From the NCBI RefSeq assembly GCF_042453785.1, contig NC_091661.1, positions 29,751,501 through 29,815,500 on the forward strand: a stretch of DNA of 64,000 nt. Reading direction: 5' to 3'. The notes beneath the pieces were generated by a model, which saw only the letters and a list, made by a program, of their open reading frames with translations, was not told the origin of the DNA and did no database searches. Source of the stretch: Malus domestica (taxonomy: Eukaryota > Streptophyta > Magnoliopsida > Rosales > Rosaceae). The position numbers and the translations under genes were made by a program. Of the stretch, positions 12,355 to 22,969 are shown one piece after another; position 1 is the first letter of the stretch, and the number at the start of each line of letters is the position of its first letter.

Positions 12355-13902
12355 TCACTCTGCTATGGACGATGTACAATCAGAAAACTCGGTCGTTATA
12401 GCCAGATTAGCGTCTCCCAATCGATCGTTGCCGCTTCGATATGCCTCCTTGGTCACCCCATAATAGACTGGTTTAGTGCTGCCTGCGGAAAATGTGATGA
12501 AGTTCCAACCAAAAGCTGAACCACCCACAATGTAGCTTCCCTGTAGTTTGAAATCAACTGGTTTCTTATTTGCGCTGAGAGGAGCCGGTCGAGTACTGTT
12601 ACCTTGCACAGAATTTTGAACTGAGCACCTTGGTTGAAGCTGCTGCGGCCCTTTCCCATCTTGGTTTTCTTTCGCAAGCTCGCTGCCACGTGAAGGATGC
12701 TGATGTTCTGGCACAAACTTCCTCTGTGTGCCGGTATCCTTGGCCATCTGTTTGTGTAGCTCCATCAAAAGCTTCAGTTCTGCAAGTTGCATGTTTACAT
12801 GGTTTTGTCAAACATGCATCCGAAACTAATTTTAATTCAAATCGACTTGCTGCACATCAATTACAACCCATGAAACACTGAATGAAATCGATCAACCTAT
12901 CGTGCTTTCGCGCGAGCATAGCCACAATGCTAAATGCTTTAAGTTCAAACTATCCGGGTAATAACAAGTGGAGTTTCAGATGAAGGAACACTGCTTATAC
13001 GAGAAACCTCGACGAAAAGTGAGTCCAAGCACAGAATGTGGCCAAGTACTCCATGAACATATATGGAATGCAATTATATATTTTTATAAAAACTCACCCT
13101 TTCGAATTTCATCAGCCGCTTTACAATTCCGAAAATCCGGTGTTCGAAGAATCTGCATACAGATAAAAAAATTGATCTTCCACAACATTAGTGATCCAAA
13201 CATAAACAGAGAAAATCTGGAGTGGAGTTCAATCAAAATATTATACAAAACCCTCAAACATTTCTACTACTCTCTCTCTCTCTCTCTCCCCTTTTAGCGA
13301 ACAAATTGTGGGCAAGAAATTGCCTAAACTTCCAAAAGAAGCAAAACCCATGAAGCAAATCAATGCATTCATTTTCTAATTCAAGAAAATCACATGATTA
13401 ACAGATACCAAATGCCAAAAACACATCACACACCAACCCCACAAAGCCAAAAACCCACAAAAATATAAAAAAAAATGTAACAGAGACCCATTAAAGCAAA
13501 TACCAAAACTTGATATAAAAAACAAGAACTTTAATGCATAAACTTTGTTACCTCAATAAATCGGGGACGAAGCCGATGAACGAGAGCGCAAATTTTGAAA
13601 TGTGGGGAGTGATGGTGGTGGTGGTGGAGGTGGAGGTCCATGTTGAAATTGGTGATGGGCTTTCGTTTCTTGCGGCGAGGAGGAAGAGAGGAAGTGGTGG
13701 TGGATTTGGGTTTGGGTTTTTGTTGGGCGGAGCTCGGTGGTCGTGGGGCGCCATGTGGCCTTGCTGTTACGTGTCCCTTTGCGATTTCAACACCTTTTGG
13801 TTTTGCTACTTCCATGGATTTCTTTTCTTTCCACTCGAGATTGACGAAAGCGGTGACCCTTTCCGCAAGGTGTCGAAAAGAAAAGTGTCCTATAATTCTC
13901 AT
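12355..13902 (-). CDS. Uncharacterised plant protein, three exons
   Basis: Not a family I can name. Exons on the - strand: 13902-13552 (phase 0), 13152-13098 (55 nt), 12779-12355. Donors GTAAC and GTGAG and acceptors TATGCAG and CTTGCAG keep one frame, giving 831 nt, 276 aa. Features: a basic, Pro/Lys-rich N-terminal part with PPRRKKRKP (possible nuclear signal); a six-His run; then a segment crossing both splice sites (PHFKICALVHRLRPRFIE, ILRTPDFRNCKAADEIRK, ELKLLMELHKQMAKD) that looks helical and conserved; a polar linker; and a C-terminal block with GSYIVGGSAFGWNFITF and KPVYYGVTKEAYRSG. The true start is uncertain: Met at 13902, MEVAKPKG or MNFNMDLH-type internal Mets are alternatives. 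The first intron has a (TC)n tract near 13270. No membrane segment. Convergent with RPC3. Confidence 0.72.
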
Positions 13903-14366
13903 ATCTTAGTTATTCACTTCGGTTAGAAATTATTAAAAATTAAATATATATAGTAATTAATGAAAATTAACCGTATTATATACGATAAAAGCATTATATA
14001 CTATAAAGAGTTAGAGTGTGAGAATCTCTAACATGAACAAAGAGAATCCTCATCCGTTGTAATATTGTTGTCGTACGACAGAATTGGTTGGGCCATACGG
14101 CTGAAAGCCTGAAAATATATGAGTGCTAAACCATGGGCTTTCTTATGTCCCCAAATATCGGAGAAAGCATTGGCCCATATAATGGAGAAGACTTTTTAGT
14201 GTTTTCAAAACACGTTTTTGTACATTACGTGTTATAATATAAATAATTGGAAAGATAAAAAATTTCAACCACTTGTATTATAATATTTTTGGTATACCGA
14301 GTTGTGTGCCTTGCACCCTGAAAAATTCCTCCATATTATGGTCCTCTCTTTTTGTTCTTTTGTTTC
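13903..14366. other. Intergenic, upstream of the - strand gene
   Basis: Probably contains the promoter of the gene at 12355-13902. No clear TATA assignment. Ends at the target site GTTTC (14362-14366) of the LTR element. Confidence 0.4.
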
Positions 14367-15648
14367 TGTTGACCCTAAAAACTACCAAGCCTACGTGGCG
14401 CGCAGGCCGAGTAATCTATAAGCTAACTACGTCCTTCGGTGATTGCGGGGCGTGCCAACTCGTCGGCCGAGCTCGACCGAGGAGTAAATTTGTTGATGTT
14501 GCGTTAGGTCGCGCTACTGACTTCTGCGTCTTGCGATTGCGGCCGAGAAAGGAACACGTCTCGGCCTCTTGGGCTCTCGAACCTGAAGACAAGGTTACTA
14601 TTCTTACGAAGTTCAATATCAAATTCGGCTTTCAATGTGCCGAATGTAATAACTGTAACACCTCACTTTGCCGAGAAGGCTAATGAGATGACCTCGACCA
14701 ATAAGGGTTCAGAGACCCTTCTCGACCGAGACTTGGATAGGTAATCAACCGTTCTCGCCGCAGTGCTGTTGATGCCAACGGAAGATACTACGAGACCGAT
14801 TGATTCTACGGTGACAGAGCTATCTATGCCGACTTAAGATATCACCGGTTGCTTCCACAGTGCTGTTGATGCCAACGGAAGATGTGTCAGCGAAAAAGGA
14901 AAAAGAAAATCTCAAAGTTGTTGAGAGAGTTTGCGCAGGGCAGTTTTTGTATTGATTTGCAGGGGACCTGTGCGCTACTCATGTTTCTGTATTTATAGAA
15001 CATCTTTACCTCTGAGTTCATCTGCAATTCAAACTAGTGCAGCTGATCCGTGCCATAGGTTAAGGCCTATCCCACTTTTTAGGCTTGGTATCACATCACC
15101 ACAAATAAACAAGTTTATTTCCATAAAATAAACAAGTTTATATCCATGCAATCACTTCACCAATCAAATCCATCATGTATATCTCCCTTCACGAAGACCA
15201 CATGCATGCATGATGATTCCTTCATCATCTTAAACTCTAAAAAAACAATTGATGAAATTCATCATCATATCCCAAAAAACCACGTGCCTTGACCCTGTCC
15301 ATGAATTCAAGGTCCATTTGAACTGCACCACCCACTTCTATATCAGAAACAAGACACATAGGAGACTACATACACTTGGAATCTGTTATGATAAGCCAAT
15401 TTAAATGTCTCCGCGCAATCCTTTGAAGATAGATTAGATCATTTTTCCAAAACAACCAACTGGATATATCAAAAATTAGGTTTTAACTATCCCAGTTAAT
15501 ATTAAGAGATAATATTATGATTAAAATAATATTACTTCTCAATAATAACTAAAAATCATCTCAACCACTTTATTATCCAACGGTTTAATATCTGCTTATT
15601 CAACGGCCTCAATTGCTCGGGCCGATGATGTAAATTTGGGTCCAAACA
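14367..15648 (-). repeat. LTR (3' LTR in element orientation), 1282 bp
   Basis: Near-identical to 18223-19525. It lacks the 21-bp segment CACGGCCTAATAATTAAGTAG found in the other copy after TTTACCTCTG. Confidence 0.93.
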
Positions 15649-15664
15649 TTGCCCCCTAATTTCC
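15649..15664 (-). promoter_or_regulatory. Polypurine tract
   Basis: The - strand reads GGAAATTAGGGGGCAA immediately before the 3' LTR, where plus-strand DNA synthesis would be primed. Confidence 0.7.
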
Positions 15665-16053
15665 TTGAACTTCGGCTCGTAAGCCGAAAGGTTAAGGAAA
15701 TTAATTGTTCGTATCACCGAAAAAGAAACTTTGTTCCTCGGCAATAACATGTATGTTCTGCCAACGTTGCGACCTCCCTCAACTGCTATAACTCCATACC
15801 AGGCTCGGCAATTTTGCCAGAAGATCGAGAAGAATTTTTCTTGGCAGCTCGTCTTGCCTAGATATATATACACACTAAGCCGAGGTCGAGAAGCTCGGAA
15901 CGAAGGCAAGCAGAAAGAATACAGCAACAGTGAACATCATGGCGCTGAGATAATATTCTGTTGATTGGCACTTTTTTGTAGTCACATCCACATGTTTACC
16001 ATCTAATCCCTCGACCGTTTAGTTCCTCGAAAAACTCAAAACTTCACGTCCAA

Positions 16054-16058
<5 letters not shown>

Positions 16059-16100
<42 letters not shown>
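16059..16100. repeat. (TA)n microsatellite
   Basis: Uninterrupted TA run inside the internal region of the retroelement; a second TA run lies at 16921-16990 and a long T-rich, TTTTG-type tract at 17158-17220. Confidence 0.95.
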
Positions 16101-16102
<2 letters not shown>

Positions 16103-16919
16103 TTTTGGCCAAGGCTTATATATGCAGTTTTGTAAAGTGGCCGAGGAAAGTCTATGACGTCGGCCTGCCTTTATACATATATATATGGGTCACGATAGCA
16201 CCATATTTGAGTCACATCAAATCTTTTATGCTTCACCAAACCACTACCCACCATTCAACTATTGTAAAATAAAGGGAGGGTGGAATCTTGTCAGGGAAAG
16301 TGGTTTCAATCCACTTTTCTCGGCCAGATGAGAAAAGTCACCTACTCTTACGTCGAAAGGTCGAGTAAAGGTAAACCAAATGGCGACCGAACCATGACTT
16401 GAGGGTTAAAGGTATTTATTGATCTTAATTTTCAACCCACTTTCCTCGACTTTTCTACCTTCGACTTCGGCCTAATGGTCCTTGGCCGAATTCTTATGCA
16501 TAATCACATGCATTGGCCTGAGGCCAACTACACACTGCACGCCAAAATGCTTGCAGCATAGAATGTTTTCGCAGTAGTCAAATATGCTCGACCAGCATGA
16601 TCCTGCTTGTCTGCCTTGCCAAAAACATTTAACGCAAATCCCTCAAGGTACAGATTGAAACAATTCTCGCAAATCCCCAACTTCAGTGACTTCTTATCTT
16701 TTTCAAACTGCTTCATTTGGTGAAACTTGACCGCCAAGCTTGGTGGCTATTCTCAATGGTACCCTGGTAAGCTCACCACGCCATGAATAGAATGCCACCT
16801 CCACACAACTTATAGCTGCAAGAAGACTTTCTCGCTTGAGGAGATTTCTTTGATGGTGTTGACAAAGATGAAGAAGATCGCAGAGGTGTAGATGACCTTC
16901 TCGGCGAGGGCTAGTCCTG

Positions 16920-16995
<76 letters not shown>

Positions 16996-17354
16996 TGAAA
17001 TTGTTCCTAAAGCTCGGCCTGCCACTAATATCGAGAAAAATTGAAATTGGGCCGAGGTCGACGATCTGGCCGAGATTCCATTTCGCAATTATGCCGAGAT
17101 TCCAATGTGATTGCATAAGGCTGCCATGCACATTTTTTTCCATTCCTTCGGCAAAAGTTTTTTTTTTTTTTTTTTTTTTTGGTTTTGTTTTTTTTGTTTT
17201 GTTTTGTTTTGTTTTTTTGGGCCAAAATTGTCTGACCAAAATCGTCTAACCATCTATTGCCCCCCTTATTTTCTCAAGTATCGGCCCATAAAGCCGAATG
17301 GTCGAGAAAATAATTTATTTCTTTTTTAACAAAAGAAAAACAAAAGTGGCTGAA

Positions 17355-18176
17355 CTAATAAAGAGGAGGAGGCCAACGATGCTTTATTCCAAGCCGAGAT
17401 CTTAGGCTGAATAAAAAAAATTCTCTAAATATTTTTAACTTGACGAAATGTTTTTCATTTGCGGCTACCGAATGTGTGGAACAATTATTTTGCCCCCCAG
17501 GCATAATTTTTTCACCAATTTCGGCTTTTAACTCGAACAACTTAGCCGAACGAGATTTCTCTATATCGGCTTTATCACCAATAATCATATCGATTGGCGT
17601 GGTTTTGGCGTCTAAGACCATATCTCCAATTACCTTATCAATTGATGTGGTTTTATGGTCCAAAGCCATGTATCGATCTTGTTCGTCATTGGAACACTCC
17701 TCTGACGAATCATTTTCCAAGTTGATTTGTGACTCAGAAATTTGAACTTTTTCTTCTAGGCCTACCACACTTTCAGTCTCGACCGAGACAACAGGTGGCC
17801 TAGGTGTTACTTCGGCCGTCTTGGCAATTTCCTGAGGCCGAATTTTGATTGTGGCCGAAATGAAAAATTGCCCCCCAGCCTTTGCACTTAACCATTTTTC
17901 AACTGGAATTGATCTGTAGTCGGAAACGGAAGGAAAACGTTCTTCATCTAGCCAAACATTAAATCGAGCCCTATCTTCGTTTACCCATTGCTCTTGTAGG
18001 GGAACAGGAGCTTTTACTCTCAACATGTAAGCAAATGACTTTTGCATCTCTCTATGGCCACGAAGAACTTTTTCCACTTCTAAAGATCTTTTATATTCCT
18101 CATTGTGTTTTTTCAATTCCTTTAGAAGCTCGTACAATCGGCTACATGGAGCCGGATTGACATCTTGATATATCAT
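17355..18176 (-). CDS. Gag-like orphan reading frame of the LTR element (273 aa)
   Basis: The only long frame of the element. It starts 47 nt downstream of the LTR-primer junction, in the element's own orientation, the position of gag. The N-terminal third is charged and probably helical (LYELLKELKKHNEEYKRSLE). The middle has DRARFNVWLDEERFPSVSDY and KWLSAKAGGQFF. The C-terminal half is acidic, with a near-duplicated segment (ALDHKTTSIDKVIGD / VLDAKTTPIDMIIGD). I see no zinc knuckle and cannot assign a gag family; it may be a remnant or a novel element protein. No RT, protease or integrase follows. Confidence 0.5.
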   Translation of the reverse strand: MIYQDVNPAPCSRLYELLKELKKHNEEYKRSLEVEKVLRGHREMQKSFAYMLRVKAPVPLQEQWVNEDRARFNVWLDEERFPSVSDYRSIPVEKWLSAKAGGQFFISATIKIRPQEIAKTAEVTPRPPVVSVETESVVGLEEKVQISESQINLENDSSEECSNDEQDRYMALDHKTTSIDKVIGDMVLDAKTTPIDMIIGDKADIEKSRSAKLFELKAEIGEKIMPGGQNNCSTHSVAANEKHFVKLKIFREFFLFSLRSRLGIKHRWPPPLY

Positions 18177-18199
18177 ATGAACTTCGTAGTTTTAGCACT

Positions 18200-18222
18200 G
18201 GGTCCCACTGGGCGTGCCAAAA
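18200..18222 (-). promoter_or_regulatory. Primer binding site
   Basis: The - strand reads TTTTGGCACGCCCAGTGGG directly after the 5' LTR: a TGG-starting tRNA-complementary site, which fixes the element's orientation. Confidence 0.75.
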
Positions 18223-19525
18223 TGTTGACCCTAAAAACTACCAAGCCTACGTGGTGCGCAGGCCGAGTAATCTATAAGCTAACTACGTCATTCGGTGATT
18301 GCGGGGCGTGCCAACTCGTCGGCCAAGCTCGACCGAGGAGTAAATTTGTTGATGTTGCGTTAGGTCGCGCTACTGACTTCTGCGTCTTGTGATTGCGGCC
18401 GAGAAAGGAACACGTCTCGGCCTCTTGGGCTCTCGAACCTGAAGACAAGGTTACTATTCTTACGAAGTTCAATATCAAATTCGGCTTTCAATGTGCCGAA
18501 TGTAATAACTGTAACACCTCACTTTGCCGAGAAGGCTAATGAGATGACCTCGACCAATAAGGGTTCAGAGACCCTTCTCAACCGAGACTTGGATAGGTAA
18601 TCAACCGTTCTCGCCGCAGTGCTGTTGATGCCAACGGAAGATACTACGAGACCGATTGATTCTACGGTGACAGAGCTATCTATGCCGACTTAAGATATCA
18701 CCGGCTGCTTCCACAGTGCTGTTGATGCCAACGGAAGATGTGTCAGCGAAAAAGGAAAAAGAAAATCTCAAAGTTGTTGAGAGAGTTTGCGCAGGGCAGT
18801 TTTTGTATTGATTTGCAGGGGACCTGTGCGCTGCTCATGTTTCTGTATTTATAGAACATCTTTACCTCTGCACGGCCTAATAATTAAGTAGAGTTCATCT
18901 GCAATTCAAACTAGTGCAGCTGATCCGTGCCATAGGTTAAGGCCTATCCCCCTTTTTAGGCTTGGTATCACATCACCACAAATAAACAAGTTTATTTCCA
19001 TAAAATAAACAAGTTTATATCCATGCAATCACTTCACCAATCAAATCCATCATGTATATCTCCCTTCACGAAGACCACATGCATGCATGATGATTCCTTC
19101 ATCATCTTAAACTCTAAAAAAACAATTGATGAAATTCATCATCATATCCCAAAAAACCACGTGCCTTGACCCTGTCCATGAATTCAAGGTCCATTTGAAC
19201 TGCACCACCCACTCCTATATCAGAAACAAGACACATAGGAGACTACATACACTTGGAATCTGTTATGATAAGCCAATTTAAATGTCTCCGCGCAATCCTT
19301 TGAAGATAGATTAGATCATTTTTCCAAAACAACCAACTGGATATATCAAAAATTAGGTTTTAACTATCCCAGTTAATATTAAGAGATAATATTATGATTA
19401 AAATAATATTACTTCTCAATAATAACTAAAAATCATCTCAACCACTTTATTATCCAACGGTTTAATATCTGCTTATTCAACGGCCTCAATTGCTCGGGCC
19501 GATGATGTAAATTCGGGTCCAAACA
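18223..19525 (-). repeat. LTR (5' LTR in element orientation), 1303 bp
   Basis: Partner of 14367-15648. It is longer by exactly 21 bp, all accounted for by one inserted segment near 18871-18891. Confidence 0.93.
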
Positions 19526-19587
19526 GTTTCATAATTGGATTGAGATGGAATTAAATTATTGATGTATCATAATTCTAACTAAATACT

Positions 19588-19775
19588 CGATAGTATGAGA
19601 AGTTTTTTGGTGTAACTGTCACGATATCATTTAATATTATCAATCAATTCATGATATAACACGTCTTTTTGTTTATTGATTTTACACCTATAGTATGAGA
19701 ATTTTTTCGGTATAAGTGTCACGATATCATTTAATATTATTAATCAATTCATGATAAAACATGTTTGTTTATTGA
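19588..19775 (+). repeat. Two-copy tandem duplication of about 100 bp
   Basis: ATAGTATGAGAAGTTTTTTGG..GTCACGATATCATTTAATAT occurs twice about 100 bp apart with the same order of blocks. The rest of 19531-20021 shows no gene. Confidence 0.75.
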
Positions 19776-20021
19776 TATAATTCGTCTCCTAAAATACTTT
19801 TTGAATCATAAGTATTTTTCTCAATAAGCATTTCCAAGCTTGTGTCAATACAAAATTTGTACTTATAGAATATCGAGTCAATCCAAGTTGCTTCGCTCCT
19901 ATTTATATATTTGCACGAGTGCTTTCTCCTGATCCTCGCAAAGCAAAGAACCTTATTAGTTTGAGGTTGCTTTTTAGTGTTACTATGAAACTAGCTATGG
20001 CTTTTTCCTTACCAGTTATTA

Positions 20022-21837
20022 GGCCATCTCCAACTAAAGGGTTCAGATGGCCGAAAATAGCCCTAAAACCATCTCCAATCGAGAGCCAGGCCAAATGACT
20101 CATGGGCCCCATTGGACAAAAAAGAGCCATAGGGCCAGGGCCGGGCTAAAATTTTTGAATCTTGTTATGTTTTTTTTTTGGCCAAAATTTTAAAAAGAAT
20201 ATTTAATTAAGGCCCAAAAAGATGATTGGTTCTATGTGGGCATGTTGCTTTTATAAGCATGTTTGATTACTCAAACCTCTCCCACAGCCAATGTGGGACA
20301 AATATAATGGGTGCAGCACATGCAAGCTTTTGCTTGCTCAATTCTCTCCCAATGTGGGACAAATATAATGGGTGCCCCAAATGTAAGCTTCCTATTAGAG
20401 ATGGTAAATGTGCATTTATACATGCATGTAACTATCTCAAACTAAGTTGTACTAGTAATTGGATATTTAAATTAAAAAATTAATTTAACATACAACTGTT
20501 AACCGTTGCAAGTAAATATGAAAGCAGCGCCAATTACTACGACGAAGTAAGTGTTTTCACAATTTATTTTAAATATTTAATTATATTTCATTTAATTTAA
20601 GTTGTTACAGTTTTCAAATTTAAATAATAATTTATGTTTGGCTCAATGGTCCTTTGACCTAGGGGTGGGTTCAAAAAAACCGAAATCCGAAAACCGAACC
20701 GAACCGAACGAAAAAACCGAACCGAACCAAACCGAATTAATTAAATTAATTTTTTTATTTTTTTTATTTAATTATCTATTTTGAATATTATTTTCTAAAC
20801 CCAATTTGTAAGCCCAAATGTGCTAAGTCCGATGTGTTCCCAAACTTTAAGCCCAAAATATTAAAAAAAAACTTTAGAAACTCTAAATCCTAACCCTGTT
20901 TTATATATATATTTTTATAGTTCTTTTATAGTTCCTTACATCTGTTTCTGTATACTTTGATTACTTTCCTGAAATGCTCAGTTTCATTCGAAGGTATACC
21001 ATATACAGAGCTATGTTATCCTATTTTATATAATCAATGGAAATATTAGATTCTTGGCTTGTTTGCTGACTAGAGGCTAGAGCTATAAATTAAGAGTGCT
21101 TGCGCTCGTTTGAAACTTGTTCCTTTCTTAAAAAAAAATAAGTGAATCAGTTAAGAAGGGTAGAGTAAAGACTGAAATATATGAATTCCCAAAAAGTACC
21201 GGAAAGAAGAGAAATTGAAACCGAGGAATACTGTTAAAACATTTAGTAATTACTCTCTTGATCTAAAATTCTCATCAGTTTTTCTTACCCTAACACAAAC
21301 TAACAAACTTTCTTTGCCTAATTTATTATATCTCAACACTGAGTGAAACCCCAAAGAAAAAGAGTAAGCCAGTTTGCAACTTTTGTTCGATTTTTGGGTT
21401 GTGGGGTTGTTAGTTTGGACTTTGGAAGACTTGATTGATGATTCTAGTTTAACTTTAAATGTTTATTTTCATTGTCTTTGATTCTAGTTGGAATGCTTAT
21501 GTTATAATTGTATATGAGATGTTAAAATTTAAAATTACAATTATTTTCATTTTTTGAAAAAAAAAATTGAAACCGAACCGAACCGAACTGAAAATTCGGT
21601 TCGGTTTCGGTTTTGGCAAAAAACCTAACCGATTTGAACCGAACCCATCCTTTGACCCTTGGTTGGAGATAGTTTTTTGTGACAGGGCTAAAACAAGCCC
21701 TATGGGTCTATGGCCCTTTGGCCATCGGTTGGAGATGGTAAGAAATATGGCCCTGCACTGTTCATTAAAATATTAATTTCTTGGAGAACCAAATGCTTAA
21801 AACAAACTATCTTGCCAACCTTCGGTTGAAGATGACC
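20022..21837. mobile_element. PIF/Harbinger-like element, non-autonomous
   Basis: Ends GGCCATCTCCAACTAAAGG and the complement of CCTTCGGTTGAAGATGACC form terminal inverted repeats, flanked by TTA on both sides (20019-20021, 21838-21840), the 3-bp duplication typical of Harbinger. No transposase. About 990 bp of it is a later hAT-like insertion. Confidence 0.75.
20660..21649. mobile_element. hAT-like element nested in the Harbinger element
   Basis: Starts TAGGGGTGGGTTC and is flanked by a perfect 8-bp duplication CTTTGACC (20652-20659, 21650-21657), as made by hAT transposases. Both subterminal regions are built of repeated CCGAA units (GAACCGAACCGAA..), inverted at the two ends. Same family as 30561-31513. 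Confidence 0.8.
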
Positions 21838-22324
21838 TTAGTGTACCAAGTCAAGGCCCCATCGGATGTCAGCTCTGCAGCCTCTGTTGGACTTAATTAT
21901 TATATCAGCTTGTAGATAAATAGTTAACAGATTAAATAATGGAAAACTAACCAAAAACCCAAGAAAACTTTGCTTTTAATCATCATGACATAATTTTGCA
22001 AAAATGACAATCATGTCTTTCACACATATAGACAAGATTGATCAAGCAATGCTCACAGCAAAGTTCACATGACTTCACCAAAAAATACATCCAAAAGAAG
22101 AGAAAAGAAGGCTGACACTTTCAAATTACATTGGAATGCAAAAACCAAGGTGGCAAATATTGCAGCAACCAAGACAATATGAATTCACATGACCTTTATT
22201 AAAGAAAAGACAAGTCAGCTAGATTCTAGAAACAGTGCTGACAACTTTCAGAAACAGTGTGCAGTCACTACTCAAAAAGTTGTAAATAGATGAAAAATTA
22301 TTTTGTTGTTTTAGGAATTAGGTT

Positions 22325-22375
22325 TTGTATACAAGGGAGCTTTCTCTCCCATACAGAGGACACCTTTAGCTCAAC
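22325..22375 (+). promoter_or_regulatory. Candidate pararetroviral pregenomic promoter
   Basis: TTTTGTATACAAGGGAGC followed about 30 nt later by CAGAGGACACC resembles the TATA-and-start arrangement of caulimovirid promoters, and sits about 510 nt before the primer site, a usual leader length. The assignment rests on position. Confidence 0.4.
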
Positions 22376-22868
22376 ATCTCTCAACATCTCAACACCCTAC
22401 TCACTCATTCCATCTTCATACTCTCAAGCATTCGTGGTCTTCATAGCATCCTTATAAACACTTCATTGTAAACACTTTCTCGTAAACAACTATCTTTGTA
22501 AACATTCCATTTATCAATAAAAGTTCAAGTGTACATATTCAAGCAATATCCAAGTCTTAAGTAAGCTTTCTTTACTTTCTTTAGTGTGTTTGTTAAATTA
22601 GACTTCTAGTCCAAAATAGGGAAATATTATTGTAGTTATATTATTAACCTGCTAAACTGACGATCATACTTTGTTCGAGTACTCTGTTATAGTTGAATGT
22701 TTGCCATACAAATAACTGGACATTAACCAGGGTACATCTGAGTTCAGTCCTTAATGCCTTATACTTGTACTGTGAGTAGTCGTCATGCTGAAACATGTCG
22801 AGTTCCATGTGCAAGGTTTTATGTCTAGTTGTTATAATGGTCATCCGACTATTTAAGCGTTGCGAATT

Positions 22869-22880
22869 TGGTATCAGAGC
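22869..22880 (+). promoter_or_regulatory. tRNA-Met primer binding site of the pararetrovirus
   Basis: TGGTATCAGAGC is the complement of the 3' end of plant initiator tRNA-Met, the primer of all Caulimoviridae. Located about 90 nt before the first viral ATG at 22970. Confidence 0.85.
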
Positions 22881-22969
22881 CAATTTTAGCATTTTAATAG
22901 TATATAATAGTAAAGTACCTTGAGGACGAAAGTCATTAACACAACTGATATCACACTTGTTTATTTTGT

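Larger units (their letters stand above)
14367..19525 (-). mobile_element. Complete young non-autonomous LTR retrotransposon (5159 bp)
   Basis: Two LTRs (14367-15648 and 18223-19525) begin TGTTGACCC and end CCAAACA as read on the + strand, flanked by a perfect 5-bp duplication GTTTC (14362-14366, 19526-19530). The primer site and polypurine tract show that the element reads on the - strand, so its 5' LTR is the right-hand one. The LTRs differ by only about a dozen substitutions plus one 21-bp indel, so insertion is recent. Internally there is one gag-like frame and no reverse transcriptase, protease or integrase: a LARD-type element that needs enzymes from elsewhere. Confidence 0.93.

Noticed and set aside
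13534..13926. Open frames on the + strand opposite the first exon of the - strand gene (Gly- and Val-rich translation)
   Set aside because: They are the complement of the Pro/His-rich exon; the - strand frame splices correctly into two further exons, the + strand frame does not.
14273..14683. 136-codon frame overlapping the LTR at 14367, repeated in part at 18165
   Set aside because: It lies within the LTR on the strand opposite to the element's own coding direction and is duplicated only because LTRs are duplicated.
16703..17239. 178-codon - strand frame with long Lys and Ile-Tyr runs
   Set aside because: Translation of a T-rich tract and a (TA)n microsatellite inside the retroelement; low complexity only.
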